The notes: generated from the letters alone by a model not told the origin. 64,000 nucleotides of DNA from Manis javanica (GCF_040802235.1 NC_133174.1:107513647-107577646), one strand, 5' to 3'; shown: positions 35,850 through 49,030, counted from the stretch's first letter. A program made the numbers and translations.

Positions 35850-36965
35850 TTTCAAACCTACAGATATTTATAGAGACTAAATGATGAACACACATTTACC
35901 CATGATTTAGCTTTATAAAACTGTGACCTTATGCCATATTTATCTGACTTCCTTTTCTTTCTTTTTAAGAATTAAAACATTAACGACAGAGTTGACACCC
36001 CATGTGCCCCCTTCCAGAGTCTCTCCTACACTACTTTCTCTACAGGTTGGACCAGTATCTTGAATATTTTTATACTACCACTACAATGAGGGCCTTCAGA
36101 AATAATATAGGATGGTTTTGCATATTTTAAAACTATATACAAATGACAATCTATACACATGTCATTCTGGGTCTTGCCTTTTCATTCAGCATTTTGTCTG
36201 CAAGACACATTTATTTGGGTTTGTGTAGCTCTAGCTCATTCATTTCCCTTGTAAAGTATTCCAGACTCTGTATGTTTACTTACCCATTCTCCTGATGGAC
36301 GAGATTTCGATTGTTTCCGTTTTTTTCTTTATTACAAATAGGCTGCTATGAAAATGCTTGGGCATATGTGCAGATTTCTCTAGATGCCCATCTAGGAGTG
36401 ATACTTGCATCCTTAACTTTACCAGTTATTGTGAAATTGTACTCTCATCAGCTGTGCCTGAATGTTTCCATGGCTTCACATCCTTGCCAAAACTTATTTG
36501 TTGTGCTTTTAGACGTTTTTCCAGTTTGGTGGATGTGAAACGGTGTCTTATGTAAAGCATTTAGAGTGTTGCCTAGCATAAAGTAGGGTCTCAGTAAGGG
36601 TGAGTTATTATTTTCATGAACATTTCCATAATCAATGTGGACACTGGGCACCTTCTCATTTGTTTGCTGGTCATTAACATTTCCTCTTCTGTGAAATACC
36701 TCTTTATGTCCTTTCCCATTTGTTTTTTCCTAGGTTATTTGTCTTTCTCTTACTGATTGTAGGGTTCTTTATATTTTCTTGCAGTAATCTTCTGTTGCTT
36801 ATGTAGTCTACAGCAAGTCTTTAACTTAATTTACGGTGTCATGTCATCAAGAATGATATTTTCTACTTTAATGTACTCAGATTTATCATTTCCCCTTTTG
36901 TACTGTGCTTTTTATATCTTGTTTAGAAAAACTTCCCTGTTAGTGATTATGAATTTTCAAGGGAG
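35850..36965 (-). mobile_element. Old L1 ORF2/3' region, antisense, split by a MIR piece
   Basis: 'attcagcattttgtctgca', 'ttacaaataggctgctatg', 'ggagtgatacttgcatcc' and 'catccttgccaaaacttatt' are antisense L1 text. A MIR 3' end (36540-36625) interrupts it, and L1 text resumes at 36650 ('ttgctggtcattaacatttc'). Confidence 0.78.
36540..36625 (+). mobile_element. MIR 3' fragment within an L1
   Basis: 'taaagcatttagagtgttgc', 'ctagcataaagtagggtctc' and 'agtaagggtgagttattatt' form a MIR tail inserted in, or retained between, L1 pieces. Confidence 0.6.
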
Positions 36966-37714
36966 CTCTATTTTTCTGCCTAGAACCCAGGCCTAGGTAG
37001 GCAAGCTTCCATTTAGTCTCCTCTGCCTGTGGACAGGATTTTTTTTCTAATTTGCCATTTCACTGAGGGAATAGCTAACTGAGGGGCTGGGACTTATATA
37101 AAGTTCTTGATTTCAAGGCCTTGGCTCCTTTTTCTGTATGTGCATTGTACTGATTAGTATTAGGTTCAGCTAAGAGCAACAGGGCATCAAAATAATAGTG
37201 GCTTAAACAAGAGAAATATTTGTCTCTCATAACAGTCTAGAGAAAAGCAGTTCAGGCTGGTTTGACCCCACCATGCTGCTTTCAGGTACCCAAGTTCTTT
37301 CTATCTTGTTCTACTCTATGTGGCTCTATTTCTCAAATCACTTCATGGCCCAAGATGGCTGCTCCAGCTCTAGCTTTTGCTTATATATTCCAACTAGCAG
37401 GAAAAAAGAAGAGGCATAGTAGCTGTCTTTTAAGGAAGATTCTCAGTAGCTTTCATAAGACATTTGCTTTTATATCCCATGGGTTGGAACTTAGTCCAGT
37501 AGTCTTTATCCTGGGTGGCCATGTATTCACCTGAAAATTAGGAGTTCTGTTACTGTGGATATAGAAGAGAACGATGTTGGGGAATACCAAACAGTCTTGG
37601 CCACAGTGGTCAAATGTCAAGTCAGTAGACCACAGGTAACCTGTGTACCACTCTAGTTTTTAGTTCTCTCATCCTTTCTAGCACCTTATCGTACTGCATT
37701 CTCAGCTGTGCCAT

Positions 37715-38850
37715 TCAGTCATTCATTCAATAAATATCTATTGAGCATTTAATATAGACCACAAACTGTTTTCAGAGGTGAGGTTGCAGAAGCGAACAAG
37801 ACAAAGGCCCTGCCCCCATGAAGCTTACATTCTAGTTGAGGGAGACAGACCATAAACAAATCAGAAAATGCAATACTGCAATGTCAGAGGATGGGAATTG
37901 GTAGGGAAGAAAATCAAGCAGGTTATGAGGGGATGGAGAGTGTAGGGAGTGGGGTGAGCAGTTATTATTTCAGGTAAGGCGTCTGTGACAAGGTGACGTT
38001 TGAACAGAAACCTGCAAGAAATGGGATAGAAAGTTATGGTATTATTTGGGGAAGAGCATTTCAGGCAGAGGTAAGAGCAAGTGCAAATGCAAATGCCCCG
38101 AGGTGGAAGTGTACATACTGTGTTCCAAGAACAGCAAGGAGGCCTGTGTGACTGGAGCAGAGTGGGAAAGTGGAAGGGCAGCTGTGGTCACTGGAGGGAT
38201 TGAAGTAGCACATTAGCCAGGGCTTCGTAGGCTTTTGCTTATATTGGAGTGTGAAGAGAAGCCATTGGAGGGTTTGAACAGAGGCATAATGGGATCTGCC
38301 TTATATTTTAAAAAGATCACTTCAGCTGTTGAGTTGAGAATAGACTTTAAGGTAGTAAATGGTGGGTGTGGGGAGATACTTTAGAAGGCCAGTGTGGTTG
38401 GCCAGACAAGAGATGAACATTATTTGGATTAGAGTGGCAGTAATGGAGGAGGTGGCAAGAAAGACTAAGATTAGAGGTATGTTTTGCAGAAATACAACCA
38501 AAAATATTTGCTGAAGGATGAGATGCAAGGAGTAAGAGAGAGGTGGTAGTAGCCCCAACTCCTAAGTTTCAGTCTGAGCAACCGTTTGGGTGGTGACACA
38601 TTTATTGAGATGGGGAGCTCTGGGAAAAGCAGGTTTGGGGGATGGAAATTTGAAATATGCAAAGGGAGAGGTCATTATACATTTGAGCATAGGATTTTTG
38701 AGTCTAGAGAAATCTGGGTTGGAGATACAAAATTTGGGACATATGACCAGTGTCCAAACATCATGGGTGTTCACTCTGTCTGCTTGATGACAGTCAGCAA
38801 GTCTTGGTGGGAGCAAGAGACATTAGGTTAATCACTGAAAGTGTAGACAG
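37715..38850 (-). mobile_element. Long L2 LINE 3' region, antisense
   Basis: Over 1 kb in consistent antisense L2 order: 'ttcaataaatatctattgag', 'catgaagcttacattctagt', 'agcatttcaggcagaggtaa', 'aagccattggagggtttgaa', 'agatcacttcagctgttgag' and 'gagatggggagctctgggaa'. It is the longest L2 in the window. Overlapping 60-84 codon frames here are repeat shadows. Confidence 0.88.
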
Positions 38851-39483
38851 GGCAAGAGAATAGAAATTGAAGAGCAAATGCCTCAGATGTCTTTAGCAGA
38901 TTAGCTGAGTCCTAGCCACATGCAGATGGTATAGCTCCAAGTTAATTCAAGTGAGAATGCCAGTCTGGAGACCACTGGAGAGAAGGGGCCAGACCTAGGC
39001 CAGCCAGACCCTGAGGTTAGACAGAGCCAGCATGCACTCAAGTTGTCTCTCCCATTCTCCTCTTTAGCTTAGATTATAGAGCACTATTTACTCTCTTCCC
39101 AAGCCACCACGGAAAACCGTGGCATAGACTGATGTATTGTTTCTCCACTGGCAGATGAAGGAAGAGGCAAACTAATCTGTAACTTACGCTTCACACTATG
39201 AGGAACTCAGAAACCACAAGAAGCACATGTGCCATAATTGTAGGGGGTCTTTCCTTGCAGTCTTCAATTCTGCTTTACTGTCCATGCCAGAAAGCAATAT
39301 GGACAAGTACGTGAACTAAAATGGCGTAGGTATGGATGAAGAAGTGGGACAGATTCAAGAATGATTTAGGCAGTGAGATCTGTAGAACTTGCCTGATGTG
39401 GGAAGGAAGGAGAGTGAGCATTCTAGAGCTCTGATATTTACATTTGAGCATGCCTGAAGTTTTTTGGGGGGACACAGTCCCTA

Positions 39484-39612
39484 CCATTAGCTACATATTG
39501 TTTGTGGCTGCTCACATCCTCCAACACAGAGTTGAGTAAGTTGTAAGACTGTGTGGCCTGCAAAGCTTCAAATATTTAACATTTGGCCCTTTATGGAAAA
39601 AGATCACTAATC
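39484..39612 (-). mobile_element. hAT-type DNA transposon end
   Basis: 'cagagttgagtaagttgtaa', 'gtgtggcctgcaaagcttca' and 'acatttggccctttatggaa' match one end of a common Charlie-type element. Confidence 0.62.
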
Positions 39613-40461
39613 TAGATGACTTGTAGGTTCTGGCCTGAGTAACTGGAGTGGAGGTGGTGTCATCTGTGAGGAGTAGCAGGTATCCAGGGAAGGGGCATGG
39701 TGATCATGAGGTGCCTGTGGGTCCCCAAGGGGAGAAGCCCAGCGAGCAGCTGGCTATGAGGCTATAGAGCTCAGGAGAGAGAACTGGGCTGAAGAATTTC
39801 CAGATCTCCATAGTCTCTTTCCACTAGTTTGGTAGGGGGCTTGGAGCTCCAAGTTTATCTTCAATTCCTGTGTTTGCTTTAGACATAAAGCTTTAGCTTC
39901 TTATAGAAACCTAAAGGTGTGGCACAGTGTGGATGAAGACTGGGGACTTTTCTGGATTTGAGAAATTGGAGTTCTCTTCTGTTTAGTCTCCAGCCTTTCT
40001 AGCCTGTAAGACCTTATTACTGTTCAAAAGCAGCAACTTGGTCTTTCTCTGTTTAAATGGCCACTAAATGGTGCAGGAAAGGGCCTAAGCGGATCTTTTT
40101 TAGTTTGTTGCTCTAGGCTGTGCTTGGGCAGAGGGGAGAAAAACAAAATGCAAAGGCAGAAATTTCTGTGTTCCTGAATTCACATGGACTCCTTCTGAAA
40201 GCAACTGTCATTCACAATATAAAATAACATTGATTGATGTGGACACCGTTTATTTCATTGGTTTGAACTCTTTTCTCCAAATTAAATGATTTAAGGAAAC
40301 TTTGATAACAGATAGAGCTGGGGATTACAACGGTCTGGGTGTGGCTGGAGCAGGGGGCTGGGTACCATCCAGCAACTGCCTTCCGGTATCAGTGAACTGA
40401 GTTTCCCTGTCTCCTTCCTTTCTCTTTTCATTGTCCTGGATCTCTCTTCCTTTTCCCTTGA
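39613..40461. other. Upstream DNA, no feature recognised
   Basis: No repeat family, exon or regulatory feature recognised. Confidence 0.45.
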
Positions 40462-40725
40462 TTCCCCTCAGTGTGGTAGCTAAGAGCTTGAATGATTACG
40501 CTAGATTGTGTTGGTTCAACTTCTAGCTCTGCCACTTACTGTGTGATGTCAAACAAGTCATCTAGTGTCACTGCGCGTTGGCTTCCACATTCAAGAAATG
40601 GTGGATAATATTAGCCATTACTTCACAGAGGAGTAGTGAGCACTGAATGAACCAATTTCTGCAAAGCACTCAGGACAGTCCTAGGCAAAAATTGAAGTAC
40701 TACATGAGTGATTATTGTCACATTC
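40462..40725 (+). mobile_element. MIR SINE
   Basis: 'tgtggtagctaagagcttga', 'ctctgccacttactgtgtga' and 'caaagcactcaggacagtcc' follow MIR order. Divergent. Confidence 0.78.
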
Positions 40726-40915
40726 CCTTCCACATCCTTCTTTTCTCCTTTTCTCATTATTTACTGTTCTGCAATGCTCCTACTTATCCTCCTGCCTAAG
40801 CATGAGTTTTAGAAATGCTGTGGTGATTGTATTTTGCCTAGATGTGGTTCTATCTTTGGGTCAGCCAAGCAAAGTGAAACCTCTGTAACTGAGGGCTGAG
40901 GCCTCATTTGAACAA

Positions 40916-40954
40916 GTCAATTCCAGGTGTCAGTCACTTTAGTAAAAGCCCTGT

Positions 40955-40985
<31 letters not shown>

Positions 40986-41042
40986 TGAGAGAGAGCGAGT
41001 GCTTGTCAATTCCAGGTGTCAGTCACTTTAGTAAAAGCCCTG

Positions 41043-41088
<46 letters not shown>

Positions 41089-41146
41089 TGAGAGAGAGCG
41101 AGTGCTTGTCAATTCCAGGTGTCAGTCACTTTAGTAAAAGCCCTGT

Positions 41147-41193
<47 letters not shown>

Positions 41194-41212
41194 TGAAAGA
41201 GAGCGAGTGCTT
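40916..41212. repeat. Three-unit minisatellite with embedded CA tracts
   Basis: A unit of about 62 non-CA bases ('gtcaattccaggtgtcagtc' ... 'gagcgagtgctt') around a (CA)n tract is repeated three times, starting at 40916, 41005 and 41108, with periods of 89 and 103 bases. The non-CA parts are nearly identical, with only a base or two different (for example GAATGAAAGA in unit 3). The CA tracts differ in length, so the array arose by recent duplication. An 80-codon frame through it reading Thr-His repeats is a by-product. Confidence 0.97.
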
Positions 41213-41454
41213 GACCTGGGAGGGAGAGTCTTTATTGTCATGTCTAGTGGGACACTAACTCTCCATATTCACCATGAAGATGTCAAAATGTCTAGGAGGG
41301 ACCTCCTGGGGTGACAAGTAGGTTATGGGTGGTGAGAAGCAGGAAGAAAAGGCAGGGAACCCAGGTAAGTTGTCTGACATTATGCCTGACTTTGTAAAAT
41401 CTAGATATCTCAGATGTTTATGTTCCTTTCTTCTTAGAGTTTAATAAAGATGTC

Positions 41455-42080
41455 TCCTCCCCCTCCTTTGACTATTATTGTTTTAGTTTATGTTTCTTTA
41501 ACAAGAAGTTGAACATTTTTTCATGTTTATCAACCATTTGTATTTGTGACCAACCTTCTGAAAACTGCCTATTCATGTCTTTTATCCATTTTCCTATTGG
41601 CAAATTCATCCTATTGACTTGTAAGACCTTTTTATATTAAGGATATTTATTCTTAAACTATCATATGTGCTACAGTTATTTTTCTTTTGCCTATACTTAC
41701 TTTTTTAATTTAAAGTTTACGTGATCAGATTTATTAGTTTGCTTTTCCTTTTTGACTTCTGGATTCTGAGTCTTCCTTAGAAAGACTTTCCCAACCTCAA
41801 GATTGTACACATAGTAATACATGTTTGAGTCTAATTCTTTAAGGGTCTTGTTTTTTCACATTTAAGTCTCTAATCAAATTGAAATTAATTTTGTGTAAAT
41901 AGTAAGGTAGGGATCCTTTACATTTTGTGCAAATGCTTAGCTAATTATTCCAACATTATTTATTCATAATTCTAATGCCATTTATTTCTCAAAATGCAAC
42001 CTTTGCCATATAGATTTTTACATACACATGGAACTTTTCTGTTTCATTCTTCTGTCTATTACTATATTAGCAAATGCCCA
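41455..42080 (-). mobile_element. Old L1 ORF2 fragment, antisense
   Basis: 'gaacattttttcatgtttat', 'tgcctattcatgtcttttat' and 'ctgagtcttccttagaaaga' are antisense L1 C-terminal text. Confidence 0.72.
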
Positions 42081-42084
42081 GATT

Positions 42085-43880
42085 TAAAAAAAAATTTATT
42101 GACTTTATTTTTAGAATATTTTAAGGTTCACAGCAAAATTGAGGGGAAGGTAGCTATTTCCCATTTGCTCTTGACCCCCCAACATGCATAGCCTCTCCAT
42201 TATCAACATTTCCCACCAGAATGGTACTTTTGTTACAGCTGATGAACCTACACTGACACATCATAGTTACTGAGAATCTATAGCTTATACTATATAGTTC
42301 ACTCTTGGTGCTGTACATTTTATGGGTTTAGACAAATCTATATTGACATGTACCCATCATGAAGGTATTATACAGAATATTTTCACTGTCCTAAAAATTC
42401 CTGTGCTCCACCTATTCATTCCTCTCCATCCCCAACTATTAGCAACTACTGATCTTTGTACTGTCTCTATAATTTTACCCTTTCTAGAATGTCATATAGT
42501 TGGAATCATATAATATGTAGCCTTTTAGGATTGGCATTTTTCACTTAGTAATGTGCATTTAGGGTTCTTTCATGTCTTTTCATGACTTGACAGCCCATTT
42601 ATTTTTAGTGCTGAATAATATACTACTGTTTGGATGTACCACAGTTTATGTATCTATTCAATCTACTGAAGAACATCTTGATTGCTTCCAAGTTTTGGCA
42701 ATAATGAATAAAGCTGCTATAAATATTCATGTGCAGGTTTTTGTGTGGATAAAAGTTTTCAGTTCCTTTGGATAAATACCAAGGAGCATGACTGCTGGAT
42801 CATACAGTAAGTCTAGCTTGTGGAAACTGCCTGTCTTCCAATGTGACTGTACCATTTTGCATTCCCACCAGCAATGAATGGGGTTCCTGCTGCTCCACAT
42901 TCTTGTCAGTATTTGTTGTTGTCAATGCTCCCATTTTGGCCATTCAAATAGTGTGTAGTGGTATTTCATTATTGTTTTAATTTGCATTATCCTGATGGAA
43001 CATCTTTGTACATGCTTCTTTTCTGGCAAATATTTTCTCCCAGTCTGTGGCTTGTCTTCTCATTCTCTTGACTTAGAGTAGAAGTTTTTCATTTTAAGTA
43101 AATTCAGCTTTTAATCATTTCTTTAATGGATCTGTGTTGGTGTTGCACCTAAGAAGGCATTGCTATACCCAAGGTCATCTAAGTTTTCTCCTGTGTTATC
43201 TTCCAGGAGTCTCATACTTTTACATTTTACATTCAGATTTGTGATCCATTTTGAATTAATTTTTGTGAACGGTGTAAGATGTGTCCAGATTTACTTTTTT
43301 TGCATGTGTATGTCTAGTTGTTCTAGCACCATCTGCTGAAGAGAATGCCTTTTCTCTATGGTGTTGCTTTTGCTACTTTGTCGAAGATCAGTTGAGTATA
43401 TTTATGTGGTTCTATTTCTGGATCTTTTTTTTCAGCAATACCATGCTGTCTTGATTACTGTAACTTCACAGTAAGTCTGGAAGTCAGGTAGTATTAGTCC
43501 TCCAACTTTGTTTTTTGTAAATAACCGTTTAATTAGTTATATTATTCATTTTAATGTTTCTAGGGAGAGCCTTTGTTTCTTATTTCTCTTGTTGGGGTAT
43601 TCTCTCAGGCGTTTTTATGTCTTTATTCTTTCAGATGAACTTTATAATAATTTTGTCACGTTAAAAAATATCTTTTAGGAATTTTGAGTGGGGTGGCATT
43701 GAACATGCAGGTATTTAGGAGAAAAGTCACATCTTCATAATTGCAAGGTTTGTATTTCCACTGACTCAGGACCTCATGTCTTAGCAGATAGCCCTCTAGA
43801 CCTACTGCTTTTCCTTCAGGTCTAGTTTTCTTACAGGGCTTGGGTTTTATTGCATTAAAGGAATTAAACTGCTTCATAGG
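42085..43880 (-). mobile_element. Old L1 3' half, antisense
   Basis: Begins with an old 3' UTR in antisense ('ttattgactttatttttaga', 'gttcacagcaaaattgaggg'). It continues through ORF2 ('aataaagctgctataaatat', 'gcattcccaccagcaatgaa', 'ttccttatttctcttgttg' region) for about 1.8 kb with no gap I can see. Abuts the previous antisense L1. Confidence 0.88.
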
Positions 43881-44267
43881 TGGAAGCAGCAGAATCAGAA
43901 TTGTTCAAACTCAACAGAAACTTGACAACTAGTTATCAAATTGAAGAGCTGCTCATAGTGAGAAAGACTTCATCAAGAAGTGGAAGGGGTGGCTACATGA
44001 AGCAGACCTTAAGCACCCTCAGACTGTTTAACCAACCTGCAGATAAAGTGCAGAGTTAGAAATGAAGATCAGGCAATCCATTTCTGCTTGTAGTATGCAA
44101 ACGGGCAAGAGGGAAGATAGTTGCAATTGAGGATAAAAACAGCTATTAGTAGGAAAGAGAGATCTCCCAGTGGGCTTATTGGGATGACCCACAAAAGGGT
44201 CCTTCGGGACAAACCAACTAGTGAAGTAGCTATCAAGGAGCACAGTGAAGCAGGCAGTCCCTTCTCA

Positions 44268-44500
44268 CACAGCATTTCTCAATTTCTGCACTACTGGCAT
44301 TAGGGTCCAGGTAAATCTTTGTTAGGGTAGGTGGGGGCTGGCCGTGCCTGGCAGGATGGTTAGCAGCATCCCTGGCCTCTACCCACTAGAAGCCAGTAGC
44401 ACCCCACTTTCCAGTTGTGACAACCAAAAATATCTCCAGATATTGCCAGAAGTCCCCCAGGAGCAAAGTCACTCCCAATGAAGAATGCCTGCTCTAAGAT
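44268..44500 (-). mobile_element. MER5A hAT element, antisense
   Basis: 'tttctcaatttctgcactac', 'ggttagcagcatccctggcc', 'tctacccactagaagccagt' and 'ttgtgacaaccaaaaatat' give a clear antisense MER5A. Confidence 0.9.
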
Positions 44501-45786
44501 CTAAGGGATGATGGAACAAATAACCAAAGAAGTGAGCATCTGAGGCCAACTAGCATGGATAGGTGGTGAAGGTTGGGGTCTAGGCAATTCAGAGTCTGGA
44601 AAGGGGAAGTGCAAGATGCTCCACCCTCCCTCTGCCACATCCTGGTAGAGGCGCTGGGATGGCGGTGTAGCTGACTGACTTCCTAGGGTGGCCCAACATC
44701 AGCATAGGAGGAAGCAGCAGAACAGAGGCCAAGACTGATTTGCTTATGGCCATCTCAAGGAACAAATCCTTGCTGGGGAATACCTGGCAGGGAGAGAGAC
44801 TGAGGGCAGAGAGGTATCCATCCCTGAGAAAAATTTCAGATTTTGGTGGAAAGAGGGAAATTCCAACCATTTCCTTCTCAAGACAATTACCTAGTGGAGA
44901 CTGTCGGATCCTGACTAAGCGTCCATCTCCCTGAGTTGCAGCCACTGCAGAGACTTGATGAAATGCCCTTAGGTTAGATGAGCTGGAGTTATAGGTCAGG
45001 GTTGTGGGAACTGATTCATCCAGACAGCAGGCATTGGGAAACAAGTGTGAGGAGAGTGCACAGCACTGGGGTATGAGGGTGCTTTTGGAGAGATGAAAGG
45101 ACTGAGTTGGGGAAGGACAGGAGCTAGGAGGATATTGGGAGGTAGGGGCCAGTGCTGTACTAAAATGCAGGGAGACAGTAGACCCCAACTCCAAGCCCCA
45201 TCACCCCAAGTGAGAATGAAATCTCTTTAAGCAAGATTGGTTGGGCAGTTTCCCCTAAAGGGTTTCTATAGCTAGAGAAACAGGTAGGATATGGGAAGGG
45301 AAACTCTGAAAACCTTTCTGATCTATTTCAAGAAAGCCGTAGAACAGTTATCTGTGAGCGTTGATAGCAGAAATCCAAATAAAAGGCATTAACTTAAACT
45401 CAATTTCAGGAGGCTGTGTATTAGAGACTCTCTATAGGGGGAATACTGAGGGAGGAAGTCCCCCTGTTCAATCTGAAATCCAAAACCACTTTTGTGTAGT
45501 TCTGATAGTGGAAGAAAGTCAGAGGAGGTGCCAGTAAGCAGAGGAGCCTTTAAACTGGGGCCCTAAGAGGATGCTCCTCAATGCTCAGATGTGGAAGGAA
45601 GCTATAAACAACTGGATTCTGCTCAGAAGACAGACACAGGAACAGGACTGACAATCAGCCAGAATCTGTGTATAGTTGTCGCTGCCCATACCATACTGGA
45701 ATTAACGTCCCAGCAAGGGGGCACAGATTTCCATCATATGGAGGTATCTAGTGAGGTCAGAGGTGATTTGTGGAATCTCAAAGGGT
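44501..45786. other. Unclassified DNA with a 201-codon minus-strand open frame
   Basis: No repeat or exon recognised. The minus frame 45194-44589 is the longest open frame outside L1 and the CpG island. Its product is Ser/Leu/Pro-rich with no signal peptide, domain or splice pattern that I recognise, and there is no CpG island or clear promoter. Most likely chance, or an old retroelement remnant. Confidence 0.4.
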
Positions 45787-46760
45787 AAAAATGGCCTGAA
45801 CTTGGAGTGGGATTAAAGATGGTGGTGTGAGAGGTGAGACAGAAACCTCCTCCCCAAACCACATATAATATGAAAATATAGCAAATACATCAAATCCTGA
45901 AAGAGAAACAGGAAAGAAGGCTACAGAAGACTGTCTACATGTGGGGAAACCAGAAGATCTCAAGGAAAAGGGTTAGGTACCAAAGCCATGATCCAGCAGG
46001 ACCCAAGCCCTTGCCCCACCCCAGCTCACTGGAGGGAGGAAGAGAAACAGAGTGGGGAGGGGGTGGAGGCCTAGGACTGCTGAACACTCAGGCCTGGAGA
46101 TCTGCTCTGGGAGCAAGAACCTACATTACATGGTGCTCTGGAGATTAGTGGAGTTGGAGGCTAAGACAGGTGGAATATTGGAGAGACTGAGATTCCAGCT
46201 GCTTGTGGAAAACAGGTATCCACGTCTGGCTGCTCTGGGACAATACAAAGGCAGGCAGTCTGAGAGAGTTCCTAACAGCAAAAGGGCTGCTAAAGTGGCA
46301 AGGATTGCACAGAGCTTGCTGCTCAGGAGAAAGGACAGGTGGACAAAATTGTCAGGGTGTACTCTGTGCCGCAGGTTGAGAACTTTCAGGAGCTTCAGGT
46401 GCTCCATCCCCCTGGCGGGCAACACAGCTACAAGGCCCTCCACTGTGATACACAGCCTGTTGTGCCTTCCTCCCAGCTGGCACCAGCTCTCAAACTGGCT
46501 TCCCCCACCATTGCACCAGGCCAGCCAGAGGGCAGCCCTGCCTACAGCAGCTACAAGTGCAAAGCATAGAGGCTTCTTCCTGCATGCTCAGCCCACTGGT
46601 CCTGGCAGTGGAGACAGGCATGGCAGCCTGTAAACAGGAAAGAGCTCTTTCCTCCTGACAGGCACCAGTGCCACTCACCTATAATCCCCGCCATCGCTCC
46701 AGGAGCTGAGCAGCTCCAGAGAGTAGAGCTTCTGGGCACTAGAGGGTGTCACCTGCAAGT

Positions 46761-47606
46761 ATGAAATGTCAAAGGAACCTGGTTCAAACCAAAATCCCAC
46801 AAACACCAGAAAGAGGGTCACGTGAAACTGAACTCATCAATCTTCCTGAAAGATTTCAAAATAAAAATCATAAACATGCACACGGAGCTACAGAAAAGTA
46901 TTCAGGAATGCAGGGAGGAATTCAGGAATGAGATACAAACATTGAAGAATACAGTATCTGAAATGAAACATACAATGGAAGGATTTAAAAGCAGATTAGA
47001 TGAAGTACTGGAGAGAGTAAATGAAACAGAGATTAGAGAAGAGGAATACAAAGAAGCTGAGTCACAGGGAGAAAAAAGGATCTCTAGGAATGAAAGAATA
47101 TTTAGAGAACTGAGTGACCAATCCAAATGGAACAATATTTGCATTATAGGGGTACCAGAAGAAGAAGAGAGAAAAAGGAATAGAAAGTGTCTTTGAGGTG
47201 GTAACTGCTGAAAACTTCCCCAATCTGGGGAAGGAGATAGTCTCTCAGGCCATGGAGGTGCACAGATCTCCCAACACAAGGGACCCAAGGAAGACAACAC
47301 CAAGACATAATAATTAAAATGGCAAAGATCAAGGATAAAGACAGAGTATTAAAAGCAGCCAGAGAGAGAGAAAAGATCACCTACAAAGGAAAACCCATCA
47401 GGGTATCATCACATTTCTCAGCAGAAACCTTACAGGCCAGAAGGGAGTAGCATGATATATTTAATGCAATGGAGCAGAAGGGCCTTGAACCAAGAATACT
47501 CTACCCAGAAAGATTATCATTTCCATATGAAGGAGGGGTTAAACAATTTCTAGGTAAGCAAAAGCTGAGAGAATCTCTACAGTGTATTTTGGAAGGACTG
47601 CTATAG
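46761..47606 (+). pseudogene. L1 ORF1 (RNA-binding chaperone) remnant in the deleted L1
   Basis: Starts ATG at 46761 (MKCQRNLVQTKIPQTPE...) and would end at TAG 47604-47606. A frameshift near 46850 moves into the coiled-coil part (heptad-like stretch, about 46860-47060). A second near 47180-47200 breaks the RRM part after the EEEERK stretch, and stops follow. In intact L1s this protein forms trimers that coat L1 RNA. This copy cannot make it. Confidence 0.88.
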
Positions 47607-47832
47607 ATGAAAGTGTTCCTAAAGCTAAATAGCTGTCACCAGAGGAAATAAAACCACAGTAAACAATCAATTACTAAACAGATGCAAAATCAACTACCCC
47701 CAAAGTCAGTCAAGGGATAGACAAAGAGTACAGAAGATGACATCTAATATATGAAGAATGAAAGAGGAAGAAAAAACTGATAGTAAGGAAGTTACCCTTG
47801 AACCTTTGGTAACCATGAATTCAAAGCCTGCA

Positions 47833-49030
47833 ATGGCAATAATTACATACCTATCCATAATCACTCTAAATGTAAATGGTCTGAATGCACCAATCAAAAG
47901 ACATAGAGCCACTGAATGGATAAAAAAATAAGGCCCATCTATATGCTGCCTGCAAGGGACTCACTTCAAACCCAAAGACATACACAGACTAAAAGTGAAG
48001 GGATGGAAAAGATATTTCATGTAACTAATGGGGAGAAAAAAGCAGGAGTTGCAGTATTTGTATCAGACAAAATAGACTTCAAAACAAAGAAAGTAACAAG
48101 AGACAAAGAAGGACATTACATAATGATAAAGGGGTTAGTCCAAGAAGAGGATATCCATTAGAAATATCTATGCACCAACACAGGAGCACCTACATATGTG
48201 AAACAAATACAGAATTAAAGGGGGAAGTAGAATGCAAAGCATTCATTTTAGGAGACTTCAACACACCACTCACTCCAAAAGACAGATCAACCAGGCAGAA
48301 AATAAATAAGGAGATAGAGGTACTGAACAACACATGAGAACAGATGGACCTAACAGACATCTACAGAACACTCCACCCAAAAGCAGCAGGATACACATTC
48401 TTCTCAAGTGCACGTGGAACATTTTGAAGACTAGATCATATACTAGGCCACAAAAAGAGGCTCAGTAAATTCAAAAAGACTGAAATTGTACCAACCAGCT
48501 TCTCAGACCACAAAGGCATGAAACTAGAAATAAATTGCACAGAGAAAAACAAAAAATCCCACAAACACATGGAGGCTTCACAACATGCTCCTAAATAATC
48601 AATGGATCAATGACCAAATAAAAACAGAGATCAAGCAATATATGGAGACAAAGGACAACAATAATTCACCACAAAATCTGTCAGACACAGTGAAGGCCAT
48701 GCTAAGAGGGAAGTATATTGCAGTACAGGCCTACCTCAGGAAAGAACAATCCCATATGAACAGTCTAAACTCACAATTAATGAAACTAGAAAAAGAAGAA
48801 CAAATGAGGCCCAAAGTCAGTAAAAGGAGGGACACAAGAAAGATTAGAGCAGAAATAAAGAAAATTGAGAAGAAAGAATCAATGAAAGTAGGAGATGGTT
48901 CTTTGAGAAAATAAAATAGATAAACCTATTTGCAACAACATGGATGGAGCTAGAGGGTATTATGCTCAGTGAAATAAATCAGGCAGAGAAAGACAAGTGC
49001 CAAATGATTTCCCTCATTTGTAGAGTATAA
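47833..49030 (+). pseudogene. L1 ORF2 remnant: endonuclease part and last C-terminal bases
   Basis: Starts at ATG 47833. Text for the apurinic-like endonuclease follows, including the GDFNTPL-type segment (about 48250) and the SDHKGM-type segment (about 48508), with early stops (for example at 47929-47931) and several frameshifts. At about 48927 it jumps to the ORF2 C-terminal end ('caacaacatggatggagcta'). The reverse transcriptase domain is missing, so it had no RT activity of its own after the deletion. Confidence 0.87.

Noticed and set aside
40916-41212. CRISPR-like array (three direct repeats with variable parts)
   Set aside because: The variable parts are all CA tracts and the setting is a mammalian genome. 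It is a minisatellite.
41016-41258. Thr-His repeat protein
   Set aside because: It is only the CA microsatellite read in one frame.
46052-46633. 193-codon plus-strand frame before the L1 ORF1
   Set aside because: It lies in the 5' UTR of the deleted L1 and overlaps minus-strand frames. Nothing but L1 context supports it.
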